A DNA stretch of 64,000 bases from Gammaproteobacteria bacterium (GCA_009922595.1 RFVC01000005.1:1-64000); one strand, 5' to 3'. Counted from the stretch's first letter, positions 1 through 10,180 are shown. Notes: generated by a model from the sequence alone, not told the origin. Translations and numbers: made by a program.

Positions 1-158
1 TACATAATTGAATTCACATAACCCATATACCAGGTACTATCTGTAAAAATTGTTTTATAATTATCTAAAGTGAATTCCTGTGGCCACAATGAATAAACAT
101 TAATAATTTCGGTAGTTGATTTAAATGACATATTGAGCAACCAATAAATAGGCAACAT
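1..158 (-). CDS. Sugar ABC transporter permease fragment (MalG-like), cut by window edge
   Basis: Reading the minus strand from ATG at 158 gives an open frame to the window edge. Its start, [14 protein letters not shown], is the end of transmembrane segment 1 and the periplasmic start of binding-protein-dependent sugar permeases. The following residues, with [12 protein letters not shown], match the usual 'P..fTl.NY' region of that family. The frame stays open upstream to a TAA near 255, but residues before RLIFLMLP do not look like a permease N-terminus. The only upstream start is TTG near 227. The DNA from 1 to about 170 is far more AT-rich than the rest of the window and uses A/T-ending codons. 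It is either a foreign insertion or an assembly join. Family call is fairly secure; start and integrity are not. Confidence 0.6.
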   Translation of the reverse strand, partial: MLPIYWLLNMSFKSTTEIINVYSLWPQEFTLDNYKTIFTDSTWYMGYVNSIM

Positions 159-276
159 TAAAAAAATTAGTCGAACGTTCCGGCCAGTGTAATCATGGCA
201 GGCCCACCTGGACTCAGCTCTCAATGTATGAACTGGACAAGCTATTTATGCGGGGCCAGTAACAAGGCTGTCAGAA

Positions 277-1434
277 TCACGGCCTCATGGCTTCAATTTC
301 AATAATACCTTCTCTGGCTCCCCTGACACTGCCGGATTCAAGCCATTCTCTCGAGGCCTGCTGCATGAAACGGTACTGGGTTTTTTCCCAGACGGCAAAA
401 TGGGTTGCACATTCCATGATCGCCATCACCTTGTTGTCCGTTCCAGTCAGGTCTGGGTATAACTCCCTCACCGTGGGAAGCAGAAAATCGCGGTCACCAA
501 TCATGATCAGTGTTGGTACAGAAACCCTGGCCGCATACTCACTGTTCCAGCCCCAGTAGTCACCCCTTCTGACACGCATGACCCCTTCTGGTTTCCAGGC
601 ATACCCATACGGTTCAAAGGCCATGATTTCCTGCCAGATCACCGGCTGGATATCCGCATCCACCTGATCTTCGCATTGCAGGCGATCATTCCAGCGGGTG
701 TTCATCAAGGCGTCATAAGTCTGCAACCCCATCGGGACACCACTGCTGGGGAGTGTTGCCGGAGGGTTGGAAGGGCCATTGCGCTCGTAGCCCGGCGCAT
801 AAAGAATGAGCTTGTCGACTTTCTCAGGGTGCCTTGCCGTGTACCCCCCGGTACGGATTCCGCCCCACGACCAGCCGACCAGGCTGACTTTTTCCACGCC
901 GCGCAGCTCCCGGATATAGTCAACGAGGGTGTTAATTTCATCCCAGTCGGAATCGCTGTTTGTCAGTGCATGGCTGTATTCAGGTGAACAGGGTTCCTCA
1001 AGCGACTCAGGCATCAGGATGTTCTGGTCTGACTCAAGCATGTTGCAGGGGTTTTCCATCATCGGCCGCGGGGAAAGACCGTACCCGGACTGGTCCATGG
1101 CAAAGGTGTCGTAACCTGCATCGGCCAGGTAACTCATCCAGCTATAATCCTTGTAGGGCAGGTCAAAATCCGGAATGGAAGGCACCGAGTTGCCGTGAAC
1201 GAAGAGGACCACCCTTCCCTCCGGCACTTCACCTTCTGTGATCGCCTCCAGGGTTGGGGCGCCAACTTTTTCACGCAGGTAAAGTCCAACCCGCTCACCA
1301 GCGTTAGCTGGCACCGAGGATTCATGGGCAACAAAACGGTTGATGGTGACAAGCTCTGACTGGGCCCGAACAGAGAGACAAAAAAGCACCGCAAACAGCA
1401 TGACTGCCCGGTTACAAACTTGTTGTTTTATCAT
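277..1434 (-). CDS. Secreted alpha/beta hydrolase
   Basis: A Sec signal peptide (about residues 1-25, hydrophobic core then a cut after VRAQ) precedes an alpha/beta hydrolase fold. Visible elements are the oxyanion-hole segment FVHGN (about residue 79), the nucleophile elbow GWSWGG with Ser near 189, an acid in GDRDFLLP near 314-316, and the catalytic His in ATHFAVWE near 345. The triad is complete, so it should be an active serine hydrolase (esterase or lipase type); the substrate cannot be told. ATG at 1434 is preferred over the in-frame GTG at 1449 because the GTG lies inside the purine-rich ribosome-binding stretch GAGGGGAA. It is the nearest gene upstream of murI's stop and transcribed in the same direction, but any operon link is unproven. 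Confidence 0.8.
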   Translation of the reverse strand: MIKQQVCNRAVMLFAVLFCLSVRAQSELVTINRFVAHESSVPANAGERVGLYLREKVGAPTLEAITEGEVPEGRVVLFVHGNSVPSIPDFDLPYKDYSWMSYLADAGYDTFAMDQSGYGLSPRPMMENPCNMLESDQNILMPESLEEPCSPEYSHALTNSDSDWDEINTLVDYIRELRGVEKVSLVGWSWGGIRTGGYTARHPEKVDKLILYAPGYERNGPSNPPATLPSSGVPMGLQTYDALMNTRWNDRLQCEDQVDADIQPVIWQEIMAFEPYGYAWKPEGVMRVRRGDYWGWNSEYAARVSVPTLIMIGDRDFLLPTVRELYPDLTGTDNKVMAIMECATHFAVWEKTQYRFMQQASREWLESGSVRGAREGIIEIEAMRP

Positions 1435-1461
1435 TTCATTTCCCCTCACCTAAGTTTTCAC

Positions 1462-2244
1462 TTAAACCTTTTCTAAATTGACCGCTCGGCCCAGGCAGCG
1501 ATGGAATAGTTTCATCAGCCTCTCGGTATCACCGTTAACAAAATAGCTGACATCACCACCTGTCTCTGAACACAGAGAATGTTCCTCGAGCACACTTTTC
1601 AACCGCCTTGCCACGGCATCATCGGTATCAACAATGTTGACTGCAGTCGCTGCCGCTTCAGCAATCTGTGCAGCAATAAGGCTGTAATGAGTACAGCCCA
1701 GCACAAGCGTATCTGCCCCTTTTGCAATCAATGGCGGTATATATTGCGCCAGCAGTGTGCTGATTGCAGTGGTATCTAATTCCGCCTTTTCGATCTCTTC
1801 CACAAGACCCGGACACGGCTGCGTAATGATTTCGACCTTCCCGTCAAAGCGGCTTTTCAGGTCCACAAATTTGTCACTGGCCAGGGTTCCCTCCGTGGCC
1901 AGCACGCCGATAACGCGGCTCTGACTTTTCTCGGCGGCCGGTTTGATCGCGGGCTCCATGCCGATAATCGGAATGTCGTATTCCTCTCGTACTGTTCCCA
2001 CAGCAGCCGCGGTCGCCGTGTTGCAGGCCACAACCACCGCCTTCACCTGGTGCTCGAGAAAAAAGGTCATGATTTCCCGGCTTCTTTCGAGGACGAAGGC
2101 TTCTCCTTTCGGCCCATATGGAGCATTGGCTGAATCAGCCAGGTAAATCAGGTTTTCATTCGGCAGCAGGTCATGGATCTTTTCAAGAATGGAAAGACCA
2201 CCGATACCGGAATCGAAAATGCCTATGGGATCACTGGAACTCAT
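1462..2244 (-). CDS. murI: Glutamate racemase
   Basis: Interconverts L- and D-glutamate in the cytoplasm, supplying D-Glu for peptidoglycan. The 260-residue length is normal. The N-terminal IGIFDSGIGGLSI motif (residues 7-19) is diagnostic, and the two catalytic cysteines are present: C74 in VVACNTAT and C185 in LGCTHY. The ribosome-binding region is unremarkable. The gene diverges from miaA across a 149-bp gap filled by a palindromic repeat element. The hydrolase gene lies directly downstream on the same strand. No anomalies were seen. Confidence 0.95.
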   Translation of the reverse strand: MSSSDPIGIFDSGIGGLSILEKIHDLLPNENLIYLADSANAPYGPKGEAFVLERSREIMTFFLEHQVKAVVVACNTATAAAVGTVREEYDIPIIGMEPAIKPAAEKSQSRVIGVLATEGTLASDKFVDLKSRFDGKVEIITQPCPGLVEEIEKAELDTTAISTLLAQYIPPLIAKGADTLVLGCTHYSLIAAQIAEAAATAVNIVDTDDAVARRLKSVLEEHSLCSETGGDVSYFVNGDTERLMKLFHRCLGRAVNLEKV

Positions 2245-2300
2245 ACCACAAAATACTTGGAAATCACGCCTGAGAAACTCAATTTAACCCTATCTATAGG

Positions 2301-2366
2301 AACAAGATACAGGATACAAGGTACAAGTAGAATGATGACTCTTGTACCCTTGATCTTGTACCTTGT
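2301..2366. repeat. Inverted-arm degenerate repeat 1 (ACAAGGTAC type)
   Basis: The arm at 2301-2327 is built from repeats of the form ACAAG(G/A)TAC. The arm at 2341-2366 carries the same unit inverted (CTTGTACC, CTTGTACCTTGT). ACAAGGTACAAG (2316-2327) is the exact reverse complement of CTTGTACCTTGT (2355-2366). GGTACAAG (2320-2327) can pair with CTTGTACC (2341-2348) across a 13-base loop. It lies between the divergent starts of murI and miaA, so it is not simply a terminator. Confidence 0.75.
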
Positions 2367-2393
2367 AACTCAGTCAAAAAAAAGAGTTTTGCA

Positions 2394-3383
2394 TTGGCCA
2401 GCATAGAACCAACACAACCCGTGCTTTGCCTAATGGGCCCGACTGCCGCCGGCAAAACCGGCATCGCCCTGGAGCTTGCGCGCCACCATAATTTTGAAAT
2501 CATCAGCGTCGATTCTGCGCTGGTCTATCGCGGACTGGATATCGGCTCGGGCAAGCCTGACCAAGAAACACTAAGAAAACTGCCACATCACCTGGTGGAC
2601 ATCCGTGATCCTGCCCAGCCCTATTCGGCGGCCGAATTCAGGGAGGATGCCATACGCCTTTCCCTCGACATCATCAGCAGGGGCAAGCAGCCCCTGCTGG
2701 TGGGTGGAACGATGCTTTACTTCAAGGTGCTCCGTGACGGCTTGGCATCGATGCCCTCAGCAGATCCCGAGATTCGCCAGCAGATTCTAGACATGGCGCA
2801 GGGCCTAGGCTGGCAGGCGGTGCATGACCGGCTTGCCGAAGTGGATCCCGAATCCGCTGAACGTATCCATCCCAATGACCCGCAGCGCCTGCAAAGAGCG
2901 CTGGAAATCTATGAAAGCACCGGCATCACCATGACCGAGCATCACAGGCAGGAACAGGAGGCCCAACAAGCTTTACCCCAAGTACTTTCCAATCTCCTCT
3001 TCGTTGCTTTGCATCCAGCTGAACGGGCAACGCTTCATCAGCAGATTGAAAACCGTTTTCACCAGATGCTGAGGGCTGGATTCGTCGACGAAGTGAAAAT
3101 CTTATTTAAGAGGGGCGATCTTGACCCTGCACTGCCCGCGATTCGCTCAGTGGGATACAGACAAATATGGGATTACCTGGACGGGCAGTACGACTATGAC
3201 ACCATGGTGGCCAAGGCGATTACCGCCACTCGTCAGTTGGCAAAACGGCAGCTAACTTGGCTTAGAGGCTGGCCTGAATTGCATCGGCTGGAGACTAAAA
3301 TGGTGTCCGAAAGTGTAAATATTGTGAATAAGTGCTTGAAATTACACAAAGAAGCCACTATTAGGAGTAGAACAGATGGATAA
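2394..3383 (+). CDS. miaA: tRNA dimethylallyltransferase
   Basis: Adds a dimethylallyl group to the exocyclic amine of A37 in tRNAs that read codons beginning with U, the first step towards ms2i6A. The P-loop GPTAAGKT (residues 15-22) and the DSALVYRGLDIGSGKP segment that binds the substrate nucleotide are present. Length (329) is typical. The start is TTG at 2394: no ATG lies in frame before the P-loop, and this start gives the normal distance to it. The ribosome-binding site is weak (GAG in an A-rich run), which suggests low expression. It heads the conserved miaA-hfq-hflX-hflKC run. Confidence 0.93.
   Translation: MASIEPTQPVLCLMGPTAAGKTGIALELARHHNFEIISVDSALVYRGLDIGSGKPDQETLRKLPHHLVDIRDPAQPYSAAEFREDAIRLSLDIISRGKQPLLVGGTMLYFKVLRDGLASMPSADPEIRQQILDMAQGLGWQAVHDRLAEVDPESAERIHPNDPQRLQRALEIYESTGITMTEHHRQEQEAQQALPQVLSNLLFVALHPAERATLHQQIENRFHQMLRAGFVDEVKILFKRGDLDPALPAIRSVGYRQIWDYLDGQYDYDTMVAKAITATRQLAKRQLTWLRGWPELHRLETKMVSESVNIVNKCLKLHKEATIRSRTDG
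3336..3364 (+). promoter_or_regulatory. Putative sigma-70 promoter for hfq inside miaA
   Basis: TTGAAA (3336-3341), a 17-base spacer and TATTAG (3359-3364) lie in the last codons of miaA. This would start an hfq transcript near 3371 with a leader of about 130 bases. An hfq promoter within or after miaA is known in E. coli; this one is predicted by eye only. Confidence 0.45.
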
Positions 3384-3501
3384 AGAGAAAGCTGTCACTC
3401 CGCAATCAACTGATATCCTCTGTTTAAGGACAATAGATGATCTATGCGGAATAGGATTCCGTATTTGAGGCATTTTACATTTAATTCTTTGGAGAAATAC
3501 C

Positions 3502-3771
3502 ATGTCAAAAGGGCATTCATTACAAGACCCTTTCCTGAACATACTGCGCAAGGAAAAGGTTCCAGTAGCCATTTATCTTGTCAGCGGCATCAAGCTTCAG
3601 GGACAGATTGAATCCTTTGATCAGTTTGTCATCGTGCTGAAAAACACGGTAAACCAGATGGTCTATAAGCATGCCATCTCTACCGTGGTACCAAGCCGCC
3701 AGATCCGCGTCCCTATGCAGGGTGCTGAAGCTGGAGCAGATGAAGATGATGCTCCTGGCAATTCTATTTAA
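3502..3771 (+). CDS. hfq: RNA chaperone Hfq
   Basis: Hexameric Sm-like protein that pairs small RNAs with mRNAs. The 89-residue protein has the Sm1 region (residues about 8-45, with [21 protein letters not shown]) and the Sm2 motif YKHAIS. The C-terminal tail is short and acidic (about 20 residues), as in many non-enteric gammaproteobacteria. GGAGA lies at a good distance before the ATG. It sits between miaA and hflX, its usual place. The 118-base leader after miaA holds no other gene. Confidence 0.97.
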   Translation: MSKGHSLQDPFLNILRKEKVPVAIYLVSGIKLQGQIESFDQFVIVLKNTVNQMVYKHAISTVVPSRQIRVPMQGAEAGADEDDAPGNSI

Positions 3772-3823
3772 TTAACCCAGCCACAACGCCTGGCCGGCAC
3801 GATCTGTCAGGTAGGACCACACT

Positions 3824-5236
3824 ATTTTTTTCGAGCGTCCAGACAGCGGTGAAATTGCCATCCTCGTCCAGATGCACCTGGATGGTGAACGCGATATCCT
3901 TGATCCGCGGGAATTTGAAGAACTCGTTCTCTCCGCTGGCGCGTGCCCAGTTGAATTACTTACTGGAAGGCTGAAAACACCCAGTCCCCGGAGTTTCGTG
4001 GGTGCCGGCAAGCTGGAGGAAATTACTCAACTAATTCAGTTACACCAGGCGGAAGTCGTTCTCTTCGATCACCCGCTTACCCCCAGCCAGGAACGCAACC
4101 TAGAAAAAGCGCTTAATTGCCGGGTCCTTGATCGCACCGGACTCATCCTCGATATTTTTGCGCAGCGTGCCCGCTCCTACGAAGGTAAGCTGCAGGTGGA
4201 ACTTGCCCAGCTGCAGCACTCGCTCACCCGTCTTGTCAGGGGCTGGACTCACCTTGATCGCCAGAAAGGCGGCATAGGCCTGCGCGGCGTCGGTGAAACA
4301 CAGTTGGAAATTGACCAGCGCCTGATCCACGGGCGTATCAAGACGATCAATAAATCCCTTGAGAAAGTGCGCAAGCAGCGAGAACAGGGTCGGCGATCCC
4401 GCAAGCGAAAGGAAGTCCCGACCATTTCTCTGGTGGGCTATACCAATGCAGGCAAGTCTTCTTTGTTCAACGCGCTATGCCAGGAAGACATTTATGTAGC
4501 CAACCAATTATTTGCGACGCTGGATTCAACCCTGAGACGCATACAGCTACCCGACCTCGGCAGTGCCATCCTGGCCGACACGGTGGGCTTTATACGCCAG
4601 CTTCCCCATCAGCTGGTCGATGCCTTTCGGGCAACGCTTGAGGAAACTACCGAAGCCGACCTGCTGCTTCACGTCATTGATTGCCATAACGAGGAACGCA
4701 TGGTGCTGAAAACAGAGGTAGACAGTGTTCTTGCAGGCATTGGCGCCAAGAATATTCCTGTGTTGCTTATCTATAACAAAATCGACTTGCTAAATGGACA
4801 GGCTCCACACGTTGATCGTGATGAAAACGGCAAACCCTGGCGGGTCTGGATCTCGGCCAAGACCGGCGCCGGTATTCCCGAACTGCTCCAGGCCATCAGT
4901 GACACACTTGGTGAGGACATGATGGAACTGCAGCTGGCATTAACGCCAGATCAGGGCCGATTCAGGGCAAGGCTTTATCAGCATGGCGTAGTTCAGCAGG
5001 AAAATACTGATGAGGCGGGTCTGATCAGGTTGGACATCCGTATGCCAAGAGAAGAATTTAATCGCGTTATGCGTGAGGCAGGTTTGGATCCTGCTCCGGT
5101 GCTTGAGGATGCCGAGACGATAATCGAGGAAGAGGAAATGCAGATAACGGAATCTGATTTACAGGAAGAAACCGAGGCGGAGAGCCTCTACACGCAAACC
5201 CGGGAAGGAGAAGCTCACAAGGCTGCTTCATCCTGA
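3824..5236 (+). CDS. hflX: Ribosome-associated GTPase HflX (probable ATT start)
   Basis: Translational GTPase that splits stalled or heat-damaged ribosomes. Counted from the ATG at 3872, the HflX N-domain spans about 1-180 with GIGLRGVGETQLE near 134-146. The GTPase domain has GYTNAGKS (189-196), DTVGFIRQLPH (G3) and NKID (G4). The C-terminal tail is acidic. That ATG is too late: the 16 codons before it read FFERPDSGEIAILVQ after the first, matching the N-terminus of HflX proteins (MFFER or MFDR type). The frame is closed by TAG at 3812, and the only start-like codon at the homologous position is ATT (3824), about seven bases after TAGGA. ATT starts are known for infC and pcnB. A single-base error from ATG would look the same. 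Confidence 0.9.
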   Translation: MFFERPDSGEIAILVQMHLDGERDILDPREFEELVLSAGACPVELLTGRLKTPSPRSFVGAGKLEEITQLIQLHQAEVVLFDHPLTPSQERNLEKALNCRVLDRTGLILDIFAQRARSYEGKLQVELAQLQHSLTRLVRGWTHLDRQKGGIGLRGVGETQLEIDQRLIHGRIKTINKSLEKVRKQREQGRRSRKRKEVPTISLVGYTNAGKSSLFNALCQEDIYVANQLFATLDSTLRRIQLPDLGSAILADTVGFIRQLPHQLVDAFRATLEETTEADLLLHVIDCHNEERMVLKTEVDSVLAGIGAKNIPVLLIYNKIDLLNGQAPHVDRDENGKPWRVWISAKTGAGIPELLQAISDTLGEDMMELQLALTPDQGRFRARLYQHGVVQQENTDEAGLIRLDIRMPREEFNRVMREAGLDPAPVLEDAETIIEEEEMQITESDLQEETEAESLYTQTREGEAHKAASS

Positions 5237-5278
5237 GCAAAACTACGGTTTCTTAGGGCCCTGCACCGTCCTGATTAA

Positions 5279-5306
5279 TTGGACGTCTCGCCGAAAGCTG
5301 TATAAA
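5279..5306 (+). promoter_or_regulatory. Putative sigma-70 promoter for hflKC
   Basis: TTGGAC (5279-5284), a 16-base spacer and TATAAA (5301-5306) lie in the 170-bp gap after hflX. They would give hflKC and the genes after it their own transcript. Prediction by eye. Confidence 0.4.
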
Positions 5307-5406
5307 TGACCCGCATTATTCGTTAAAATCGCGCTTCGCCTCTGCACAAAGTGCAATTATTTTTTCACTCATTTGATTCCTGGAATTTCGGAATCGGGAG
5401 ACATGA

Positions 5407-6573
5407 ATGGCCTGGAATGAACCAGACAATGATGATCGCAAGGACGATCCCTGGAACAATCGTCCAAGCGGTAATGATCAGGGTCCTCCGGATCTTGAAA
5501 ACATTATCAACGCCTTCATTAGTAAAGTGAGCGGGTTCTTAGGAGGCCGTGGCAGTGGCAGCAGTAGCGGCGGCCAGGGCGGAGAAGACACCCTATCTGG
5601 CGGCCTGGTAGTTGGCGTACTCATTATTCTCGCCATTATCTGGGTTGGCGCCGGCTTTTACACCGTTGATGAGCAGGAACGCGGCGTGGTGCTGCGCTTC
5701 GGGGTTGCACAGGAAGCAGTAGTTTTTCCTGGTCTGCACTGGAACCCACCACTGGTGGACGAGGTAACGCTGATTAACGTGACACGAGTTTACGATCGCG
5801 ACTTCAGCAACACAATGCTGACCGAAGATGACAATATTATAGACATCACCATGTCAGTACAGTATGTCATCACCAATGCCCGCAACTACTTTCTTGAAGT
5901 AGAAGATCCAGAAATTTCCCTGCAACATGCGGCCGAATCAGCAATTCGTCACGTAGTGGGTTCCTCCACCATGGATAATGCCATTACCACGGGGCGTGAG
6001 CAGATCGCCCAAGACACCATGGTACGTCTGCAGGATTACCTCAACCTTTACGGCACCGGCATCACGGTACGCCAGGTCAATATCGATCAGTCTTTGCCAC
6101 CACAGCAGGTGCGCGATGCTTTTGACGATGTGATAAAGGCAGACGAGGACAATGAGTCTTATCAGAATGAGGCCCGCGCCTACGCCAATACGGTTATCCC
6201 TGAAGCGCGTGGTAATGCCCTGCGCCAGATGGCAGATGCCAACGCCTACAAGGAACAGGTCATTGCGCAGGCCGAAGGTCAAGCTCAGCGTTTTGAACAG
6301 CTACTGGTCGAGTACCAGCGTGCGCCGGAGGTAACTCGCGATCGGCTATATATAGATGCGCTGCAGACCGTCCTGTCAAACGTATCTAAAGTCATGATTG
6401 ATACCGATGGTTCCGGTAATAACATGATGGTGCTGCCATTGGACCAGATCATAAATACCAACAGGCGCACACCTGAGGTTACCGGCTCTTTTGAAGGTTC
6501 AGGTAATACGCAACTGCGTTCTTTACAGAATAATGCAACACGATCAGCACCGCTAAGGGGGTCACGCCCATGA
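5407..6573 (+). CDS. hflK: FtsH protease modulator HflK
   Basis: SPFH/prohibitin-family inner-membrane protein that forms the large periplasmic HflKC cage around FtsH and tunes its proteolysis. It has a Gly/Ser-rich cytoplasmic N-terminus (residues about 1-65), one membrane segment (about 68-90), then the SPFH domain starting DEQERGVVLRFG. An Ala/Glu-rich coiled-coil region and a low-complexity tail follow. Length 388 is close to the family norm. Its stop overlaps the hflC start by four bases (ATGA), which implies translational coupling. Confidence 0.95.
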   Translation: MAWNEPDNDDRKDDPWNNRPSGNDQGPPDLENIINAFISKVSGFLGGRGSGSSSGGQGGEDTLSGGLVVGVLIILAIIWVGAGFYTVDEQERGVVLRFGVAQEAVVFPGLHWNPPLVDEVTLINVTRVYDRDFSNTMLTEDDNIIDITMSVQYVITNARNYFLEVEDPEISLQHAAESAIRHVVGSSTMDNAITTGREQIAQDTMVRLQDYLNLYGTGITVRQVNIDQSLPPQQVRDAFDDVIKADEDNESYQNEARAYANTVIPEARGNALRQMADANAYKEQVIAQAEGQAQRFEQLLVEYQRAPEVTRDRLYIDALQTVLSNVSKVMIDTDGSGNNMMVLPLDQIINTNRRTPEVTGSFEGSGNTQLRSLQNNATRSAPLRGSRP

Positions 6574-7442
6574 GGAATTCAACTCTTTTCAGTCTCGTAG
6601 GTTTTTCACTAGTCCTGATCATCGTCTATAACTGTCTGTACGTTGTGCGCGAAATAGACCGGGCTGTTTTGCTGACCTTTGGCGAGGTCACCAATTTTGA
6701 TATACCGCCAGGGCTGCATTTCAAGGTGCCTGGTGTGCATACGGTAAGAAAATTTGACGGTCGAATACAGACCCTTGACGCACCCACTCAGAGTTATCTG
6801 ACGTCCGAGAAGGAATACCTGGAAGTGGATTCTTTCGCCAAATGGCGCATTGCCAATACAGCAGACTATTACCGCGCCACTTCAGGCGATGAGAACACTG
6901 CCAATAACCTGCTCGCACAGCGCATCAACACCGGCCTGCGCAACCAGTTTGGTGAACGTACCGTGCACGAAGTTGTATCCGGAGAACGTGATTTGTTGAT
7001 GACCGAACTGACCAGTGAACAGAACAAGATTGCCCAGCAGGAACTTGGTATTGAGGTGGTTGATATTCGCGTAAAGAAAATCGACCTGCCGCAAAACGTC
7101 AGCCAGTCGGTATATCAGCGTATGAATACGGAGCGCCAGGAAGAAGCCCAGGAACTGCGTTCTACTGGCCGGGAACTTCAGGAAGGTATTGAGGCCGATG
7201 CCGATCGCCAGCGCATTGTGATTCAGGCCGAGGCATATCGCGATGCGGAATTCATTCGCGGTGAAGGCGACGCCCAGGCTGCTGCTATATATGCCAATGC
7301 CTTCAACAAAGACAGGGAATTCTATGAATTCACCCGTAGCCTAAATGCTTACATTGAAACCTTCAGTGACAGCGGCGATGTGCTCGTCATCAGCCCGGAC
7401 AGTGAGTTTTTCAAATACCTAACAAGCAGCCAGCCTGAATAA
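6570..7442 (+). CDS. hflC: FtsH protease modulator HflC
   Basis: Partner of HflK in the FtsH-regulating complex. It has an N-terminal signal anchor (residues about 7-25) and a periplasmic SPFH domain with REIDRAVLLTFGEV and PPGLHFKVPG. A Gln/Glu-rich helical segment contains RQEEAQELRSTGRE and IQAEAYRDAEFIRGEGDAQAA, both typical of HflC. The 290-residue length is normal. It overlaps hflK by four bases and is followed 15 bp later by a DUF2065 gene. Confidence 0.95.
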   Translation: MRNSTLFSLVGFSLVLIIVYNCLYVVREIDRAVLLTFGEVTNFDIPPGLHFKVPGVHTVRKFDGRIQTLDAPTQSYLTSEKEYLEVDSFAKWRIANTADYYRATSGDENTANNLLAQRINTGLRNQFGERTVHEVVSGERDLLMTELTSEQNKIAQQELGIEVVDIRVKKIDLPQNVSQSVYQRMNTERQEEAQELRSTGRELQEGIEADADRQRIVIQAEAYRDAEFIRGEGDAQAAAIYANAFNKDREFYEFTRSLNAYIETFSDSGDVLVISPDSEFFKYLTSSQPE

Positions 7443-7457
7443 CGCGGCTGTAAGAAA

Positions 7458-7643
7458 ATGTGGCGAGATTTGGGCATCGCAATAAGTTTGGTGCTAGTAA
7501 TAGAGGGTATAATGCCGTTCCTATACCCCGGACGCTGGCGGTCACTCGTCGCGTCAATAGCTGAGATAGATAACAAGGCACTGCGCCTAATAGGCCTGGG
7601 CAGCATGATCACCGGTATCATCCTGCTCTACCTGGTAAATTAG
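7458..7643 (+). CDS. DUF2065 (YjeT-like) small membrane protein
   Basis: A 61-residue protein with two predicted membrane helices (about 4-22 and 41-58) around a short basic loop containing YPGRWR. The pattern GIAISLVLVIEGIMPFLYP is characteristic of DUF2065, whose E. coli member is yjeT, also next to hflC. Function is unknown. Its place between hflC and hisZ/purA is conserved in gammaproteobacteria and suggests a membrane-linked role with HflKC, though this is inference. Confidence 0.88.
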   Translation: MWRDLGIAISLVLVIEGIMPFLYPGRWRSLVASIAEIDNKALRLIGLGSMITGIILLYLVN

Positions 7644-7663
7644 ACCGTTAGATCGAGAGACCC

Positions 7664-8845
7664 ATGACCAAGGCTAACCGCTGGCTCTTACCGGACGGCG
7701 TTGATGAAGTATTGCCGCCTCAGGCAAGCCAACTGGAATCCCTGCGCCGGGAAATCCTGGATCTCTATAGCACCTGGGGATACGAGCTGGTGATGACACC
7801 ACTCATTGAATTCCTCGATTCTCTCCTGATCCTGCCCAGCAACGAATTACAGCTTCAGACCTTCAAAATTGTTGACCAGCTGACTGGTCGCGGTATGGGA
7901 GTTCGCGCCGATATCACCTCCCAGGCTGCCCGCATAGATTCGCATGTATTGCAGCGGGATGTGCCTACCCGTTTGTGCTATGCAGACAGTGTGCTTCATA
8001 CAACACCGCAGAGCCTTCTAGGCTCGCGCAGTCCATTGATCATTGGGGCCGAACTCTACGGACACAACGGCATCGAAAGCGACATTGAAGTGATCACGCT
8101 GATGCTCAGAACTCTGGATTGCGCTGGTATTTCAGACAGCCAGCTTGCCCTAGGGCATGTGGCTATATACCGGAACCTCGTCGAGGAAGCGGCACTTGAA
8201 AAAGAAGTGGAAGAAAAACTTTTTGCCGCACTGCAGCGGAAATCCACCGGCGAAATCGAACAAATTCTCTCTGAGGCCGAGGCAGACAAAACCCTGGTAG
8301 AAAATATCAAAGTTTTGTCGACACTGCATGGTGATGAAAGCGTGCTTGACCAGGCGGCCGGCGCTATCAAGAGCAACGCATCCGCCGTGACAGAGGGCCT
8401 TGAAGAACTACGCCAGATTGCGTTTGCCATCAAACACCGCTTTCCAGACCAGTCCCTCTATTTTGACCTGGGTGAATTACGCGGCTACGAATATCATACG
8501 GGCGTCGTTTTTGCTGCCTACGTATCCAGTTACGGTGAAGCCATTGCCAACGGCGGGCGTTACGATGATATCGGTGAAGTCTTTGGCCGTGCCCGTGCCG
8601 CAACCGGTTTTGATGCTGACCTAAAAATTCTGCTGGCCCAGGGAAGCAAGGAATTTTCATCTCCCAAAAAGATTTATGCCCCGGCGGAAGGTGACCCCGC
8701 CCTGGCGGTTGTCGTCTCGACATTACGTGAAGAAGGTCATCAGGTGGTTAACGCTTTCACTGGTCAGGATGATTCAGCCGCCGACCTTGGCTGTAACCAT
8801 GAACTGGTCAACGACGAGGACGGCTGGCAGGTCAAACCCATTTAA
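7664..8845 (+). CDS. hisZ: ATP phosphoribosyltransferase regulatory subunit
   Basis: Histidyl-tRNA-synthetase-like protein that activates the short form of HisG, the first enzyme of histidine synthesis. The class II synthetase core is recognisable: LPDGVDEVLPPQA at the N-terminus, a motif-2-like region about 95-130, and the later FDLGELRGYEYHTGVVFAAY. No HisRS anticodon domain is seen, as expected for HisZ (393 residues). GAGAGA precedes the ATG. The hflC-DUF2065-hisZ-purA order is standard in non-enteric gammaproteobacteria. Its presence predicts a short HisG elsewhere in the genome. Confidence 0.93.
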   Translation: MTKANRWLLPDGVDEVLPPQASQLESLRREILDLYSTWGYELVMTPLIEFLDSLLILPSNELQLQTFKIVDQLTGRGMGVRADITSQAARIDSHVLQRDVPTRLCYADSVLHTTPQSLLGSRSPLIIGAELYGHNGIESDIEVITLMLRTLDCAGISDSQLALGHVAIYRNLVEEAALEKEVEEKLFAALQRKSTGEIEQILSEAEADKTLVENIKVLSTLHGDESVLDQAAGAIKSNASAVTEGLEELRQIAFAIKHRFPDQSLYFDLGELRGYEYHTGVVFAAYVSSYGEAIANGGRYDDIGEVFGRARAATGFDADLKILLAQGSKEFSSPKKIYAPAEGDPALAVVVSTLREEGHQVVNAFTGQDDSAADLGCNHELVNDEDGWQVKPI

Positions 8846-8870
8846 TTTAATCAGAATTCTCATTAGTTAA

Positions 8871-10172
<1,302 letters not shown>

Positions 10173-10180
10173 CTTAAAAA

